Of a stretch of 64,000 bases of DNA, positions 26,747 to 35,610 are shown one piece after another. Made by a program: the position numbers and the translations under genes. Below the pieces are notes generated by a model. The model worked only from the letters and a program-made list of their open reading frames with translations, searched no databases and was not told the DNA's origin. Origin of the DNA: HGM04593 sp045661225. Lineage in GTDB: Bacteria; Bacteroidota; Bacteroidia; Bacteroidales; Bacteroidaceae. Every line of letters begins with the position of its first letter. Position 1 is the first letter of the stretch. Where the stretch lies: NCBI GenBank assembly GCA_045661225.1, contig JAZRFF010000012.1, positions 48,757 through 112,756 of the forward strand, read 5' to 3'.

Positions 26747-27634
26747 ATGGATACAATAAAAGTTGGAATAATACAACAGAGTATAGGCACAGACATTGAG
26801 AGCAACAAGCAGAAATTAACTAATTGCATACGCAAGGTTGCCGCTGAGGGTGCTCAATTGGTCGTTCTGCAGGAACTTCACAATTCGCCCTATTTCTGTC
26901 AGGTTGAATCTACCGAGAATTTTTCATATGCAGAGCCTATCCCGGGCCCATCGACGGAGTTTTATGGCGCTGTGGCAGCCGAATGCAACATAGTGCTTGT
27001 AACCTCACTTTTTGAAGCACGCGCAAAGGGGTTGTATCACAACACCGCTGTGGTTTTTGACAGCGATGGAAGCGTTGCCGGCAAATACCGCAAGATGCAC
27101 ATTCCCGACGACCCTGCATATTACGAAAAGTTCTATTTTACGCCCGGAGATATCGGTTTCCGTCCCATAAAGACCTCATTGGGAACTCTGGGCGTACAAG
27201 TGTGCTGGGACCAATGGTATCCCGAGGGTGCACGCCTTATGGCTCTGCGCGGAGCAGACTTGCTTATATACCCCACTGCCATTGGCTGGGAGAGCAGCGA
27301 CACTCCTGAGGAGAAAGAGCGTCAGTTAGGTGCGTGGCAAACCGTACAACGTGGACACGCCGTTGCCAACGGCATTCCTGTGATTGCCGTAAACCGCGTG
27401 GGACACGAACCCGACCCGTCGGGAATGACCAACGGCATACAGTTCTGGGGACACAGTTTCGTGGCCGGCCCGCAAGGCGAGTTTGTAGCCCACTTTGGTG
27501 AGCAAGAGCAGTGCGAGGTTGTTGAGGTTAGCATAAAACGCAGTGAGACTGTGCGTCAATGGTGGCCTTTCCTGCGAGACAGACGTATAGAGGAGTATGG
27601 CGGAATAACCAAACGTTTCCTTGACGAAGAGTAA
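26747..27634 (+). CDS. aguB: N-carbamoylputrescine amidase
   Basis: A 295-residue nitrilase-superfamily amidase with the Glu-Lys-Cys triad at E43 (LQELHNS), K116 (YRKMHIPDD) and C153 (VQVCWDQWYPE). It cleaves N-carbamoylputrescine to putrescine, CO2 and ammonia. Length and motifs fit the AguB group, and it lies directly after agmatine deiminase, so the operon converts agmatine to putrescine in two steps. The arginine decarboxylase that makes agmatine is not in this window. Confidence 0.96.
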   Translation: MDTIKVGIIQQSIGTDIESNKQKLTNCIRKVAAEGAQLVVLQELHNSPYFCQVESTENFSYAEPIPGPSTEFYGAVAAECNIVLVTSLFEARAKGLYHNTAVVFDSDGSVAGKYRKMHIPDDPAYYEKFYFTPGDIGFRPIKTSLGTLGVQVCWDQWYPEGARLMALRGADLLIYPTAIGWESSDTPEEKERQLGAWQTVQRGHAVANGIPVIAVNRVGHEPDPSGMTNGIQFWGHSFVAGPQGEFVAHFGEQEQCEVVEVSIKRSETVRQWWPFLRDRRIEEYGGITKRFLDEE

Positions 27635-27640
27635 TAAAGC

Positions 27641-27669
27641 ACCAAGCGCATCGGACCGATGCGCTTGGT
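27641..27669. terminator. Hairpin terminator between convergent genes
   Basis: A perfect 14-bp inverted repeat (27641-27654 with 27656-27669) is centred on one base. The T-tail is short on either strand, so termination is likely but could be partial. It serves the agmatine operon and the ferritin-like gene. Confidence 0.75.
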
Positions 27670-27742
27670 CACTTTATTATACACTTTCTATTGTACAAAT
27701 TTCCACAATGGGGTTTGCACAATACAAAAAAGAGACTTTCTT

Positions 27743-28258
27743 TCAGCACTTTGCCTCCATAGCCTTCACAATCCACTCAATGTCACGCAATAGGTCTTGA
27801 AGGTCCTGCTCGTGTTCCTCTTCATCGGCCATAATGCGCTTGGCAATATCACTTGTAGTGTAATCGACATTATTACAAAACGAGGTAATCTCTTCGTAAC
27901 GTACTACAGCACAACGCTCGGCAGCAATATTCTGCTTGAGTAAGTTCACAACATCACAATTTAAAGGAACCGAATATTTGCAACGTGCAAGCACTGCCCA
28001 TTGCTGCGGGTCGAGTACGGGAACGCCCTCGAGTTGCACTATTCTGTCGGCGAGCAGTCTTGCGTGCTTGAATTCCTCCATTGCGTGCTCCTCAAATTCA
28101 CGTTGCACGTCGGAGCGCATTGCCCCTTCAACCACCAATGACCCTATCCAATATTGATAAAAAGCCAGCCACTCTTCACATAGAGCGGCATTCAGCTGCG
28201 CCAATAACTCGGGAATGTCAATCCTCTTACGCAGAATCAAGATACTTTCTCTTGCCAT
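27743..28258 (-). CDS. Ferritin-like four-helix protein
   Basis: A 171-residue all-helical protein with two iron-site half motifs: EEHAMEEFKHA (ExxH) in one helix and MADEEEHEQDL (ExxH) in the last, plus glutamates in the first helix (CEEWLAFYQY). This is the ferritin-like di-iron pattern, nearer to bacterioferritin/Dps-like proteins than to classical ferritin. Iron storage or peroxide detoxification is likely. It stands alone, convergent with the agmatine operon. Confidence 0.85.
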   Translation of the reverse strand: MARESILILRKRIDIPELLAQLNAALCEEWLAFYQYWIGSLVVEGAMRSDVQREFEEHAMEEFKHARLLADRIVQLEGVPVLDPQQWAVLARCKYSVPLNCDVVNLLKQNIAAERCAVVRYEEITSFCNNVDYTTSDIAKRIMADEEEHEQDLQDLLRDIEWIVKAMEAKC

Positions 28259-28661
28259 ATAAATTCATTTTTATTGATTATACAATTTAAAAAACAATAG
28301 ATTGCTTTTCTTGTTTGAATAATTAAGGTAAATTACACCGCATTCTTCGTTTTTTTTATTATGTTTGTAAAGCAAGAGCACAATAATGAGCAGAATAATC
28401 ATTATTTTGAATAATTGTCGGATTTATTCGTGTACATTATTATAAAAATTATTACTTTTGCACTAAGATTTTTTTTAATTTATTTTCTTAAAGGTCTTAT
28501 AGTCTTTTAGGTTTTTCAAGAAAGCGCATAGCGCGCCGTTTAACTGCAAGAAAGACAGAAACAGACTGAAAAGAGTAAGAAACCATAAAATATTGCTCAA
28601 GAATTATATAGATTAAGAGAAATTCTGATTTTTACATAAAACAAGAAGACAATTACTATAT
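28259..28661. other. Intergenic region with promoter and long leader upstream of the TIM-barrel/prs pair
   Basis: This 403-bp gap lies between divergent genes. It contains a -7 element at 28453-28460 and then about 200 nt of transcribed leader. The leader is AT-rich apart from a short GC-rich inverted stretch near 28526-28540, and carries two direct copies of CAAGAAAG (28519 and 28548). I see no reading frame and no match to a known riboswitch. Confidence 0.5.
28453..28460 (+). promoter_or_regulatory. -7 element upstream of the TIM-barrel/prs genes
   Basis: TACTTTTG matches TAnnTTTG, the same -7 sequence as the consensus promoter at 20280. The -33 region is weak. It lies about 200 bp upstream of the first start codon. 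Confidence 0.6.
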
Positions 28662-29246
28662 ATGAAACTGGCCGTATCTACAAAACCGACCTTTTTTATA
28701 GAAGAGGATAAAATTATAACAAGACTCTTCGATGAGGGACTCGATTATCTGTTCCTCTATAAAGAGTATCCCCACCCGCAATTTATCGAAAGATTGCTCA
28801 GCCTTATACCAAAGAAATATCACAAGCGTATATACACCTGCAACAACAGGCTTATGCAGGAATACAAATTAGCCGGTACGCTCTTTACCCTTGGCTCCAA
28901 CCCGCCTATGGGCAACGAGAAGGGCAAACTTGTCGGTTACGCAAACAATCTTCAACATCTTAAGGATTTACGTAAGACATACGACATTGTGTGCTTCGGT
29001 CCTTTGGGACGCACATTTCATCAAAGTGCAGAACTTAATGAGATTGGCAAAAAGGTTATCAACAAGAACACCTGGGCTTTTGGCGACATTGACGAGGCGA
29101 ATATCAAGCGCCTCACGAACTACGGCTTCGGCGGAGTTATTGTTGATGAACTTATGTGGAGCAACTTTGACTCTTGTCGTTCGACCGATTACACAGAACT
29201 GATAGACCGATTCAAGAGAATTAAAAAGGTTGTGGATAAATTATAA
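28662..29246 (+). CDS. Thiamine-phosphate-synthase-like (ThiE/TenI fold) protein
   Basis: A 194-residue protein with alternating strands and helices: KLAVSTKP, GLDYLFLYKEYP, KRIYTCNN, FTLGSNP, YDIVCFGPLG, TWAFGDIDEANI and GFGGVIVDE. This repeats the TIM-barrel rhythm of ThiE/TenI proteins, including the final GFGGVIV phosphate-side strand. The usual ThiE active-site motifs for HMP-PP and thiazole phosphate are not clear, so catalysis is doubtful. It lies 36 bp upstream of prs. A role near phosphoribosyl metabolism is only an inference. Confidence 0.6.
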   Translation: MKLAVSTKPTFFIEEDKIITRLFDEGLDYLFLYKEYPHPQFIERLLSLIPKKYHKRIYTCNNRLMQEYKLAGTLFTLGSNPPMGNEKGKLVGYANNLQHLKDLRKTYDIVCFGPLGRTFHQSAELNEIGKKVINKNTWAFGDIDEANIKRLTNYGFGGVIVDELMWSNFDSCRSTDYTELIDRFKRIKKVVDKL

Positions 29247-29282
29247 AAATATTATAACAAACTATATAAAAATAAAAACATT

Positions 29283-30218
29283 ATGGACAACACTCCTTAC
29301 ATGGTATTTGCGGGAACAAAGTCACGTTACCTCGCAGAAGAGATTTGCAAAGAATTGGGTTGCGAACTTGGCCAAATGAACACAACTTACTTTGCCGATG
29401 GTGAGTTTGCCGTTTCGTACGAAGAGTCTATTCGCGGAAAGAATGTATTCCTTGTGCAGTCGACCTTCCCAAATTCAGACAATCTTATGGAACTTTTGCT
29501 TATGGTTGATGCTGCTAAGCGCGCATCGGCAAAAAGCATTGTTGCAGTAATGCCATATTTCGGTTGGGCACGTCAGGATCGTAAAGACAAGCCCCGTGTT
29601 TCTATTGGTGCAAAGCTTGTTGCCGACCTTCTAAGCGTTGCCGGTGTAAGCCGTGTAATAACAATGGACCTTCACGCCGACCAGATTCAGGGATTCTTTG
29701 ATATCCCCGTTGACCACCTGTATGCTTCAATGGTGTTCATTCCTTACATTAAGTCACTCAAGCTCGAAGACCTTGTAATTGCAACACCTGACGTTGGCGG
29801 TTCAAAGCGTGCCAGTGCTTATTCAAAATGTCTGGGTGTACCCCTTGTATTGTGTCACAAGACACGTGCAAAAGCAAATGTTGTCGACACAATGCAGATT
29901 ATTGGCGATGTTGAGGGCAAGAACGTAATTCTTGTAGACGACATTGTTGACACCGCCGGTACAATCTCTAAGGCAGCCAACCTTATGATTGAGAATGGAG
30001 CAAAGTCGGTTCGCGCCATTGCTTCGCACTGTATTATGTCGGGTAACGCTTCGGAGAGAGTTCGTGAGTCAAAGATGACCGAGATTGTGTTTACAAACAG
30101 TATCCCCTATGACAGAGGTTGTCCTAAGGTTAAGCAACTTTCTATCGCCGGTGGTTTTGCCGAGGCAATCAGATGCGTGCTAAACAACCAGTCAATCAGT
30201 TCGCACTACATTTGCTAA
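29283..30218 (+). CDS. prs: Ribose-phosphate pyrophosphokinase
   Basis: A 311-residue PRPP synthetase. It has the FADGEFAVSYEES and DLHADQIQGFF signatures (the latter at about residues 129-140), the flexible catalytic loop after TPDVGG, and the PRPP-binding loop VDDIVDTAGT. The enzyme transfers pyrophosphate from ATP to ribose 5-phosphate for purine, pyrimidine, His, Trp and NAD synthesis. It follows the ThiE-like gene and ends at a strong terminator shared with panB. Confidence 0.97.
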   Translation: MDNTPYMVFAGTKSRYLAEEICKELGCELGQMNTTYFADGEFAVSYEESIRGKNVFLVQSTFPNSDNLMELLLMVDAAKRASAKSIVAVMPYFGWARQDRKDKPRVSIGAKLVADLLSVAGVSRVITMDLHADQIQGFFDIPVDHLYASMVFIPYIKSLKLEDLVIATPDVGGSKRASAYSKCLGVPLVLCHKTRAKANVVDTMQIIGDVEGKNVILVDDIVDTAGTISKAANLMIENGAKSVRAIASHCIMSGNASERVRESKMTEIVFTNSIPYDRGCPKVKQLSIAGGFAEAIRCVLNNQSISSHYIC

Positions 30219-30230
30219 TATTAAATAAAC

Positions 30231-30277
30231 ATAACGATAAAAGGGGCATTGCGTTGCAATGCCCCTTTTATCGTTAT
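30231..30277. terminator. Bidirectional terminator between prs and panB
   Basis: A 22-bp perfect inverted repeat (30231-30252 with 30256-30277) has a 3-nt loop GTT. The central GC-rich stem is flanked by A and T tracts, so it can terminate both converging genes. Confidence 0.93.
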
Positions 30278-30293
30278 AAGTAGTATAAGGATT

Positions 30294-31115
30294 TTAATAC
30301 TGTTCTTTTTCGTTAGGGAAGTCGCAAGCCTTAACGTCATTCACGTAGCTGCCCACAGCGTCGATTATTACGGCATTGAGGTCGGCGTAACGGCGAAGGA
30401 ATCGCGGAGTAAAATCGGCTGTCATTCCAAGCATATCGGCATATACCAATATCTGGCCGTCTACATTAACTCCAGCACCTATGCCGATAACCGGAATCGA
30501 GATTGATTTTGCAACCTTTTCGGCAAGAACCGCCGGGATTTTCTCGAGTACAAGCGCAAAACAACCGGCCTCTTCAAGCAACTTTGCATCGGCAATGAGT
30601 TTCGCAGCCTCGGCCTCTTCCTTGGCGCGTACGGCGTATGTTCCGAACTTATTGATACTCTGCGGAGTAAGTCCAAGATGACCCATAATGGGAATTCCGG
30701 CATCAAGAATCTTTCGTACCGAAGGTAGAATCTCCTCACCGCCTTCGAGCTTGAGAGCATCGGCGTGTGTCTCCTTCATTATCCTAATGGCGTTCTTCAC
30801 AGCTTCGTCAGCATTAACCTGATAAGTTCCGAAGGGCATATCCACAACTACCAACGCACGTTTAACACCACGCACCACTCCTTTTGCGTGATATATCATC
30901 TGGTCAAGGGTAATGGGCAATGTTGTTGTGTTACCGGCCATTACATTTGATGCTGAGTCGCCCACCAGAAGTGCATCAATACCTGCTGCATCAAGAATTG
31001 ACGCTGTTGTATAGTCATAGGCGGTGAGCATTGCTATCTTCTCGCCTTTGCGCTTCATTTCAATAAAGCGATGTGTAGTAACCTTGCGAGTATCTTCAAC
31101 TAAATACTTTGACAT
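30294..31115 (-). CDS. panB: 3-methyl-2-oxobutanoate hydroxymethyltransferase
   Basis: A 273-residue enzyme of the usual PanB length. Signatures include LTAYDYTTA, VGDSASNVMAG (metal-site aspartate), DMPFGTY with its metal aspartate, KLEGG with the substrate lysine/glutamate, and GHLGLTPQS. It converts 3-methyl-2-oxobutanoate and methylene-tetrahydrofolate to ketopantoate, the first committed step of pantothenate synthesis. panC and panD are not adjacent. Confidence 0.97.
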   Translation of the reverse strand: MSKYLVEDTRKVTTHRFIEMKRKGEKIAMLTAYDYTTASILDAAGIDALLVGDSASNVMAGNTTTLPITLDQMIYHAKGVVRGVKRALVVVDMPFGTYQVNADEAVKNAIRIMKETHADALKLEGGEEILPSVRKILDAGIPIMGHLGLTPQSINKFGTYAVRAKEEAEAAKLIADAKLLEEAGCFALVLEKIPAVLAEKVAKSISIPVIGIGAGVNVDGQILVYADMLGMTADFTPRFLRRYADLNAVIIDAVGSYVNDVKACDFPNEKEQY

Positions 31116-31150
31116 TGTTTCGTAGTTTTATATTGTAATTTTTGCGGTTG

Positions 31151-31158
31151 CAAAGTTA
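31151..31158 (-). promoter_or_regulatory. Putative -7 element of panB
   Basis: On the minus strand TAACTTTG matches TAnnTTTG, 35 bp upstream of the panB start codon. Confidence 0.55.
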
Positions 31159-31294
31159 CACCATTTTTGTGAAAGAAATATTTTTTTTGCTTAAAAACTC
31201 TTCTTTGCCGGGATTATGACAGAAAAGTATTAAAAACGTAATATTTCCGGCATTTTTAGAGGGAGAGGAATTTTAGACTTTAGATAAAGTTTAT

Positions 31295-31302
31295 TATCTT
31301 AG
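31295..31302 (+). promoter_or_regulatory. Possible -7 element of the sbcDC-addAB operon
   Basis: TATCTTAG is a one-base mismatch to TAnnTTTG, 23 bp upstream of sbcD. No good -33 box was found, so this is a weak call. Confidence 0.35.
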
Positions 31303-31325
31303 CCGAATATAGGATTTACAATACA

Positions 31326-32516
31326 ATGAGGATTATTCACACTGCCGATTGGCACTTAGGACAGACTTTCTACAATTACGACAGAGGCGAAGAACACCGT
31401 TGTTTCCTCGACTGGCTATGCCTTACAATAAAAGAGCATAAGACAACGCTTTTGCTCATTGCCGGTGATGTTTTTGACACACCCAATCCGTCGGCCGAGG
31501 CGCAACGTATGTACTACCACTTCCTCAAGCGTGTCACCGAGGAAAATGACGGTTTGCAAATAATTGTAACAGCCGGCAACCACGATTCCGCTGCACGCAT
31601 AGAGGCTCCGGCGCCTTTGCTTAACATTTTCAACATAACGGTTTCCGGCGTTGTACATTACAATGACAAGTGTATCGATTATGAAAAAATGATTGTACCC
31701 ATAGATGGAGGCGGTTGTTGTCTTGCTGTTCCATATTTACGCCACAATGACCTTCCACAGGCCGACAGCTACAGCGAGGGAGTCGCAAAATTCTATTCTA
31801 ACCTATACGCAATAGCGCGTGACAAGGGGTACTCCCCCATCATTGCAATGGGACACTTGCAAGCATCGGGTGCCACAGCCTCGGTTGGCGACGCGTCGGA
31901 GCATAAGATTATTGGAGGACTTGAGGGTATTGAAGCAAATTTTGCAGAAGACAACATTGCCTATATGGCGTTAGGGCATTTGCATAAATCTCAGCGTGTC
32001 TATAAAAAAGAGAATGTACGATATTCGGGTGCTCCTTTACCAATGTCTTTTGCCGAACGCAACTACAAACAGAGTGTTACCGAGGTAATAATAGAAGAAG
32101 GAGAGTGTCGTATAGAAAAGATTCCCTTTGATGCACCGGTCAAGCTAATGAGTGTTCCTGCCGTGGCACAACCCATAGACACCGTTATTGAAGAACTAAC
32201 GGCACTGCCCGACGGGGATATAACAGAAGTGTCACCATTTCTCGAGGTAAAAGTTCTTGTAAGCAAGGTTGACACAACTCTGCGACAACGCATCGAAGAG
32301 GCACTTGAGACAAAGGCTGTAAGACTTGCACGCATTGAAGCGACCAGTTGCATTACAAGCAGTGAAAATTCAACTCCAATGACTTATGAGGATTTCAAGA
32401 AGATAGAGCCTTTGGACTTGATGAAGGATATTTACGCAAAAGAGAATGGCAAAGAGATGCCACTGCAACTTGAAGAGTTGCTTAAAGAGGTTACAAAAGA
32501 GGTCTTAGAGGAATAG
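31326..32516 (+). CDS. sbcD: Exonuclease SbcD (Mre11-type nuclease subunit)
   Basis: A 396-residue calcineurin-like phosphoesterase. Metal-binding motifs are TADWHLGQ, AGDVFDTPNP, TAGNHDSAAR, MGHLQASG and LGHLHKSQ. SbcD is the nuclease of the SbcCD complex, which opens hairpins and trims blocked or protein-capped DNA ends. It is the first gene of a four-gene run; its stop codon is followed after one base by the sbcC start. Confidence 0.95.
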   Translation: MRIIHTADWHLGQTFYNYDRGEEHRCFLDWLCLTIKEHKTTLLLIAGDVFDTPNPSAEAQRMYYHFLKRVTEENDGLQIIVTAGNHDSAARIEAPAPLLNIFNITVSGVVHYNDKCIDYEKMIVPIDGGGCCLAVPYLRHNDLPQADSYSEGVAKFYSNLYAIARDKGYSPIIAMGHLQASGATASVGDASEHKIIGGLEGIEANFAEDNIAYMALGHLHKSQRVYKKENVRYSGAPLPMSFAERNYKQSVTEVIIEEGECRIEKIPFDAPVKLMSVPAVAQPIDTVIEELTALPDGDITEVSPFLEVKVLVSKVDTTLRQRIEEALETKAVRLARIEATSCITSSENSTPMTYEDFKKIEPLDLMKDIYAKENGKEMPLQLEELLKEVTKEVLEE

Positions 32517-32517
32517 T

Positions 32518-35500
32518 ATGAAAATTTTAGCAATAAGAGGCAAGAATCTGGCTTCGCTCGAGGGCGAATTCGAGGTTGATTTCAGACAAGCTCCTTTGTC
32601 GCAAGCCGGGCTTATGGCAATAACCGGCAGTACCGGTTCGGGAAAGACAACAATTCTGGACGCAATGTGCATTGCCTTGTACGGGACATCACCTCGTCTT
32701 GAAAGTATTAAGAACAGCAATGTAATAGAGGCTTGCGGTACGGCCACTTTGCAGGAGAGCGACCCAAAGACCATTTTGCGTCGAGGGACCGTCGATGGGT
32801 ATGCCGAGGTTGAATTCAAAGCAATAAACGGCAATGAATATTGTGTACGTTGGAGCGTTTCAAGACGCAACAACAGCCCTAACGGCAGTTTCCGCCCCAC
32901 GTCATACGACCTCCACAACCTGACAGACGGCACTCATACCCCACTCTCAAACAGTGAGTTCAAGAAGGAGATTCCATTGCTTGTGGGACTCACCTATGAG
33001 CAGTTTACCCGAGCGGTATTGCTCGCGCAGGGTAATTTTGCGGTGTTTCTTAAAGCCAACGAAAATGAGAAGGCCACAATATTGCAGACATTAACAGGTA
33101 CAGAAATTTACAGCCGAATATCGGCTGCTATATATGAGCGTCACAGTAAGGCAAAGCAGACATTGGAGCAGATTAAAGAGAAAAAAGATGCGCTTGTGAT
33201 ACTTACGAAGGAGGAACTTCAAGAAATATCGGAGCATAACAGCAGACTTACTGCAACACAGGAGGAAAATGAAAAACATATAAAAAGGCTTGCTACTGAA
33301 AAAGAGTGGCTATTGCGTTCGATTGAACTTGAAAAACTTTTCATTGATGCACAACAAATGCACGCAGATGCTAAAGAAACGATTGAACTCCTGCGTCCTA
33401 CCGCCGAGAGGCTTGCGCTCATTGACAGTGTGCAAGAGATACGTGACACATATACCCGTCATCGTACCATTGCGCAACAGAGAAGTGAAGGCCTTGTAAG
33501 GTTACAAACGCTCGCCACACTGATACCGGAGAAAGAAAAACTGTATGCCGATAGTATTGAGGAAGCAAAAAAAGCACAAGAGGAACAAGAAGCTATATAT
33601 AAGGAATATTCTGAAGCCAAGCCTCGAATAACAGAAGCTGTCGGCATAGAGGCTCTGAGCAAGAGTAACCGTCGGAACACACAAGAGGCTTTGAGTGAAC
33701 AGGAGCGTTTAAATAGCGAACTTAAACAACAACAGACTACAATAACCCTTAACGAAAAGATTGAAGCTGCGTTACACAAAGAGGAAATTGCTATTAGAGA
33801 GTGGTTTAAAGCCAACGAAAAATATGAGAGTATAATTCCCTTTATACCCGGTATTATAACAAATATCACTGCGACGGAAACGGCTCTATTGCAAATACAA
33901 GAAAGAGAGAAACTGTTAAATAAAGCCATCGAGCATCTTGCGGCCAACGAAGAGCGCCTTGCAATTGTGCGTAAACGGGAGGAAGAGCTATCAAAGACGC
34001 TATCGAGCGAGATTGCCGAACTGCGCAAGCGTCTGGTCGAGGGCGAACCTTGTCCGGTTTGTGGCAGCAGGCATCATAAAACAGTTGCAATAGAAGGGAG
34101 TACACTCGCCGAAAAGGAACTGCGTGATGCACAGGTTGTTGTAGCAAAAGAGATAGAACACTTGAGTAGCGGAATTGAGAGCTACAAAAAAGAAATAAGC
34201 AGACAGGAGAGCGCTATTGAGACTTACAAAGCCTCAATAGAAAATTTCAGAGAGAGTAATAATAAATTAGCCCAAAATGACGAATCGCGTTCTTTGCTCG
34301 CGCAAAAAGATGCGCTTACCTTTTTGACTGAACTTCAAAAGAAATGGAAAGAGAAGAACGAAAGAGTACAAAAAGTAAAGGAGGAGAGCATTTTAGTCGC
34401 AAACAATCTTGAGAACAGCAGGGTTCGCGCCACTGAGCTTCAAGAAGCAATCAACGAAAAAAAGAGAGTGATTGTAACCCTTGAAGAGGAGTTTGCGCAG
34501 CAAAGAAAGACCCTCCTGGAGCTTCTCGGCAAATGGCAATCGACCTGCGAGGCCGAAAAATATTTCAGTGATTCTATAGCTGCAGCAAACAAAGCAACTG
34601 CAGAAAGCGTAGAGAAAAGGGTTAAGAGTGCTGATGAATATAACAAGCTGAAAGGAAAAAGAACCGAGATTGAGAGACTCCTTGAAGAACAAGAAAAAAG
34701 TTACAATGAACTCTCGGCAAGCATTGCCCGATATCTTTTATCGCGCAAGGATAATATTGACAGCGACACACTCGACACACTTATGTCTGTCGACAGTGAA
34801 ACTGTGGCAACAATGCGAAATAATATTGAAAAAGCCACAAAAGCAGTTACAACCGCTGTCACCACATTGGAAGAGAGGGCAAGAAGTTTCGAGGCACACA
34901 AGCAATCGGTGCTACGCCCTGCCGATGGAGTGAGAATCGAAGATATTGAGCTACAGTCAGCCGAGGCCGAAGAAAAACGCAAAAACCTTGTTAATGAAAT
35001 TAGTTCTTTGAATGCAAAACTGCTCAAAAACAAGGAAAATAACGCCCTCTTTGCGCAATATAACGAGGAGTTTGAACGTCGGCAGACAACTGCAACGCAT
35101 TGGGGTGAACTTAACAGCTTGTTCGGGTCGGCTAAAGGCGAGAAACTTATGCGACTGACACAAGGCTACACACTCGACATTTTACTCGATGTGGCAAATA
35201 CCCATCTTAAGGAATTTTCCGGTCGTTATATGTTGTCGCGCATATCGAGCAATTCGTTGGGCATAAAAGTAATAGACCTGGATATGATGTCCGACAGCCG
35301 TTCGGTACACACCCTTTCGGGTGGCGAGACATTTATTGCCTCGCTTGCACTATCGCTCGCACTCTCCACAATTTCGTCGAACAAGATGAGTATTGAATCT
35401 CTCTTTATAGACGAGGGATTCGGTGCGCTCGACAGCGACACTCTCCGATGCGCTATGGGCGCTCTTGAGCAGCTACAGGGACAAGGACGGAAAATATGTG

Positions 35501-35610
35501 TAATATCGCACCTGAACGAGATGCTCGAAAGAATACCGACAAAAATAAGAATATTAAAGAAAGGGCTTGGAAAAAGCAAAATAGAGATAATCGGAAACAA
35601 CGGACTATGA
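32518..35610 (+). CDS. sbcC: Exonuclease SbcC (Rad50-type ATPase subunit)
   Basis: A 1030-residue SMC-like ATPase. The N-terminal Walker A is GSTGSGKTTILD, long coiled coils fill the middle, and the zinc hook is C512-P-V-C515 at the turn. The C-terminal half has the signature LSGGETFIASL and Walker B SLFIDEGFGALD. It partners SbcD. The next gene begins inside its stop codon (ATGA overlap at 35607-35610), so translation of sbcC and the AddA-type gene is coupled. Confidence 0.96.
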   Translation: MKILAIRGKNLASLEGEFEVDFRQAPLSQAGLMAITGSTGSGKTTILDAMCIALYGTSPRLESIKNSNVIEACGTATLQESDPKTILRRGTVDGYAEVEFKAINGNEYCVRWSVSRRNNSPNGSFRPTSYDLHNLTDGTHTPLSNSEFKKEIPLLVGLTYEQFTRAVLLAQGNFAVFLKANENEKATILQTLTGTEIYSRISAAIYERHSKAKQTLEQIKEKKDALVILTKEELQEISEHNSRLTATQEENEKHIKRLATEKEWLLRSIELEKLFIDAQQMHADAKETIELLRPTAERLALIDSVQEIRDTYTRHRTIAQQRSEGLVRLQTLATLIPEKEKLYADSIEEAKKAQEEQEAIYKEYSEAKPRITEAVGIEALSKSNRRNTQEALSEQERLNSELKQQQTTITLNEKIEAALHKEEIAIREWFKANEKYESIIPFIPGIITNITATETALLQIQEREKLLNKAIEHLAANEERLAIVRKREEELSKTLSSEIAELRKRLVEGEPCPVCGSRHHKTVAIEGSTLAEKELRDAQVVVAKEIEHLSSGIESYKKEISRQESAIETYKASIENFRESNNKLAQNDESRSLLAQKDALTFLTELQKKWKEKNERVQKVKEESILVANNLENSRVRATELQEAINEKKRVIVTLEEEFAQQRKTLLELLGKWQSTCEAEKYFSDSIAAANKATAESVEKRVKSADEYNKLKGKRTEIERLLEEQEKSYNELSASIARYLLSRKDNIDSDTLDTLMSVDSETVATMRNNIEKATKAVTTAVTTLEERARSFEAHKQSVLRPADGVRIEDIELQSAEAEEKRKNLVNEISSLNAKLLKNKENNALFAQYNEEFERRQTTATHWGELNSLFGSAKGEKLMRLTQGYTLDILLDVANTHLKEFSGRYMLSRISSNSLGIKVIDLDMMSDSRSVHTLSGGETFIASLALSLALSTISSNKMSIESLFIDEGFGALDSDTLRCAMGALEQLQGQGRKICVISHLNEMLERIPTKIRILKKGLGKSKIEIIGNNGL

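Noticed and set aside
28461..28661. Known riboswitch in the prs leader
   Set aside because: No recognised consensus (for example TPP, purine or PRPP classes) could be matched by eye.
35496..35606. Longer N-terminus for the AddA-type gene
   Set aside because: The extension lies inside sbcC; the ATG at 35607 overlaps the sbcC stop and gives a normal start directly before motif I.
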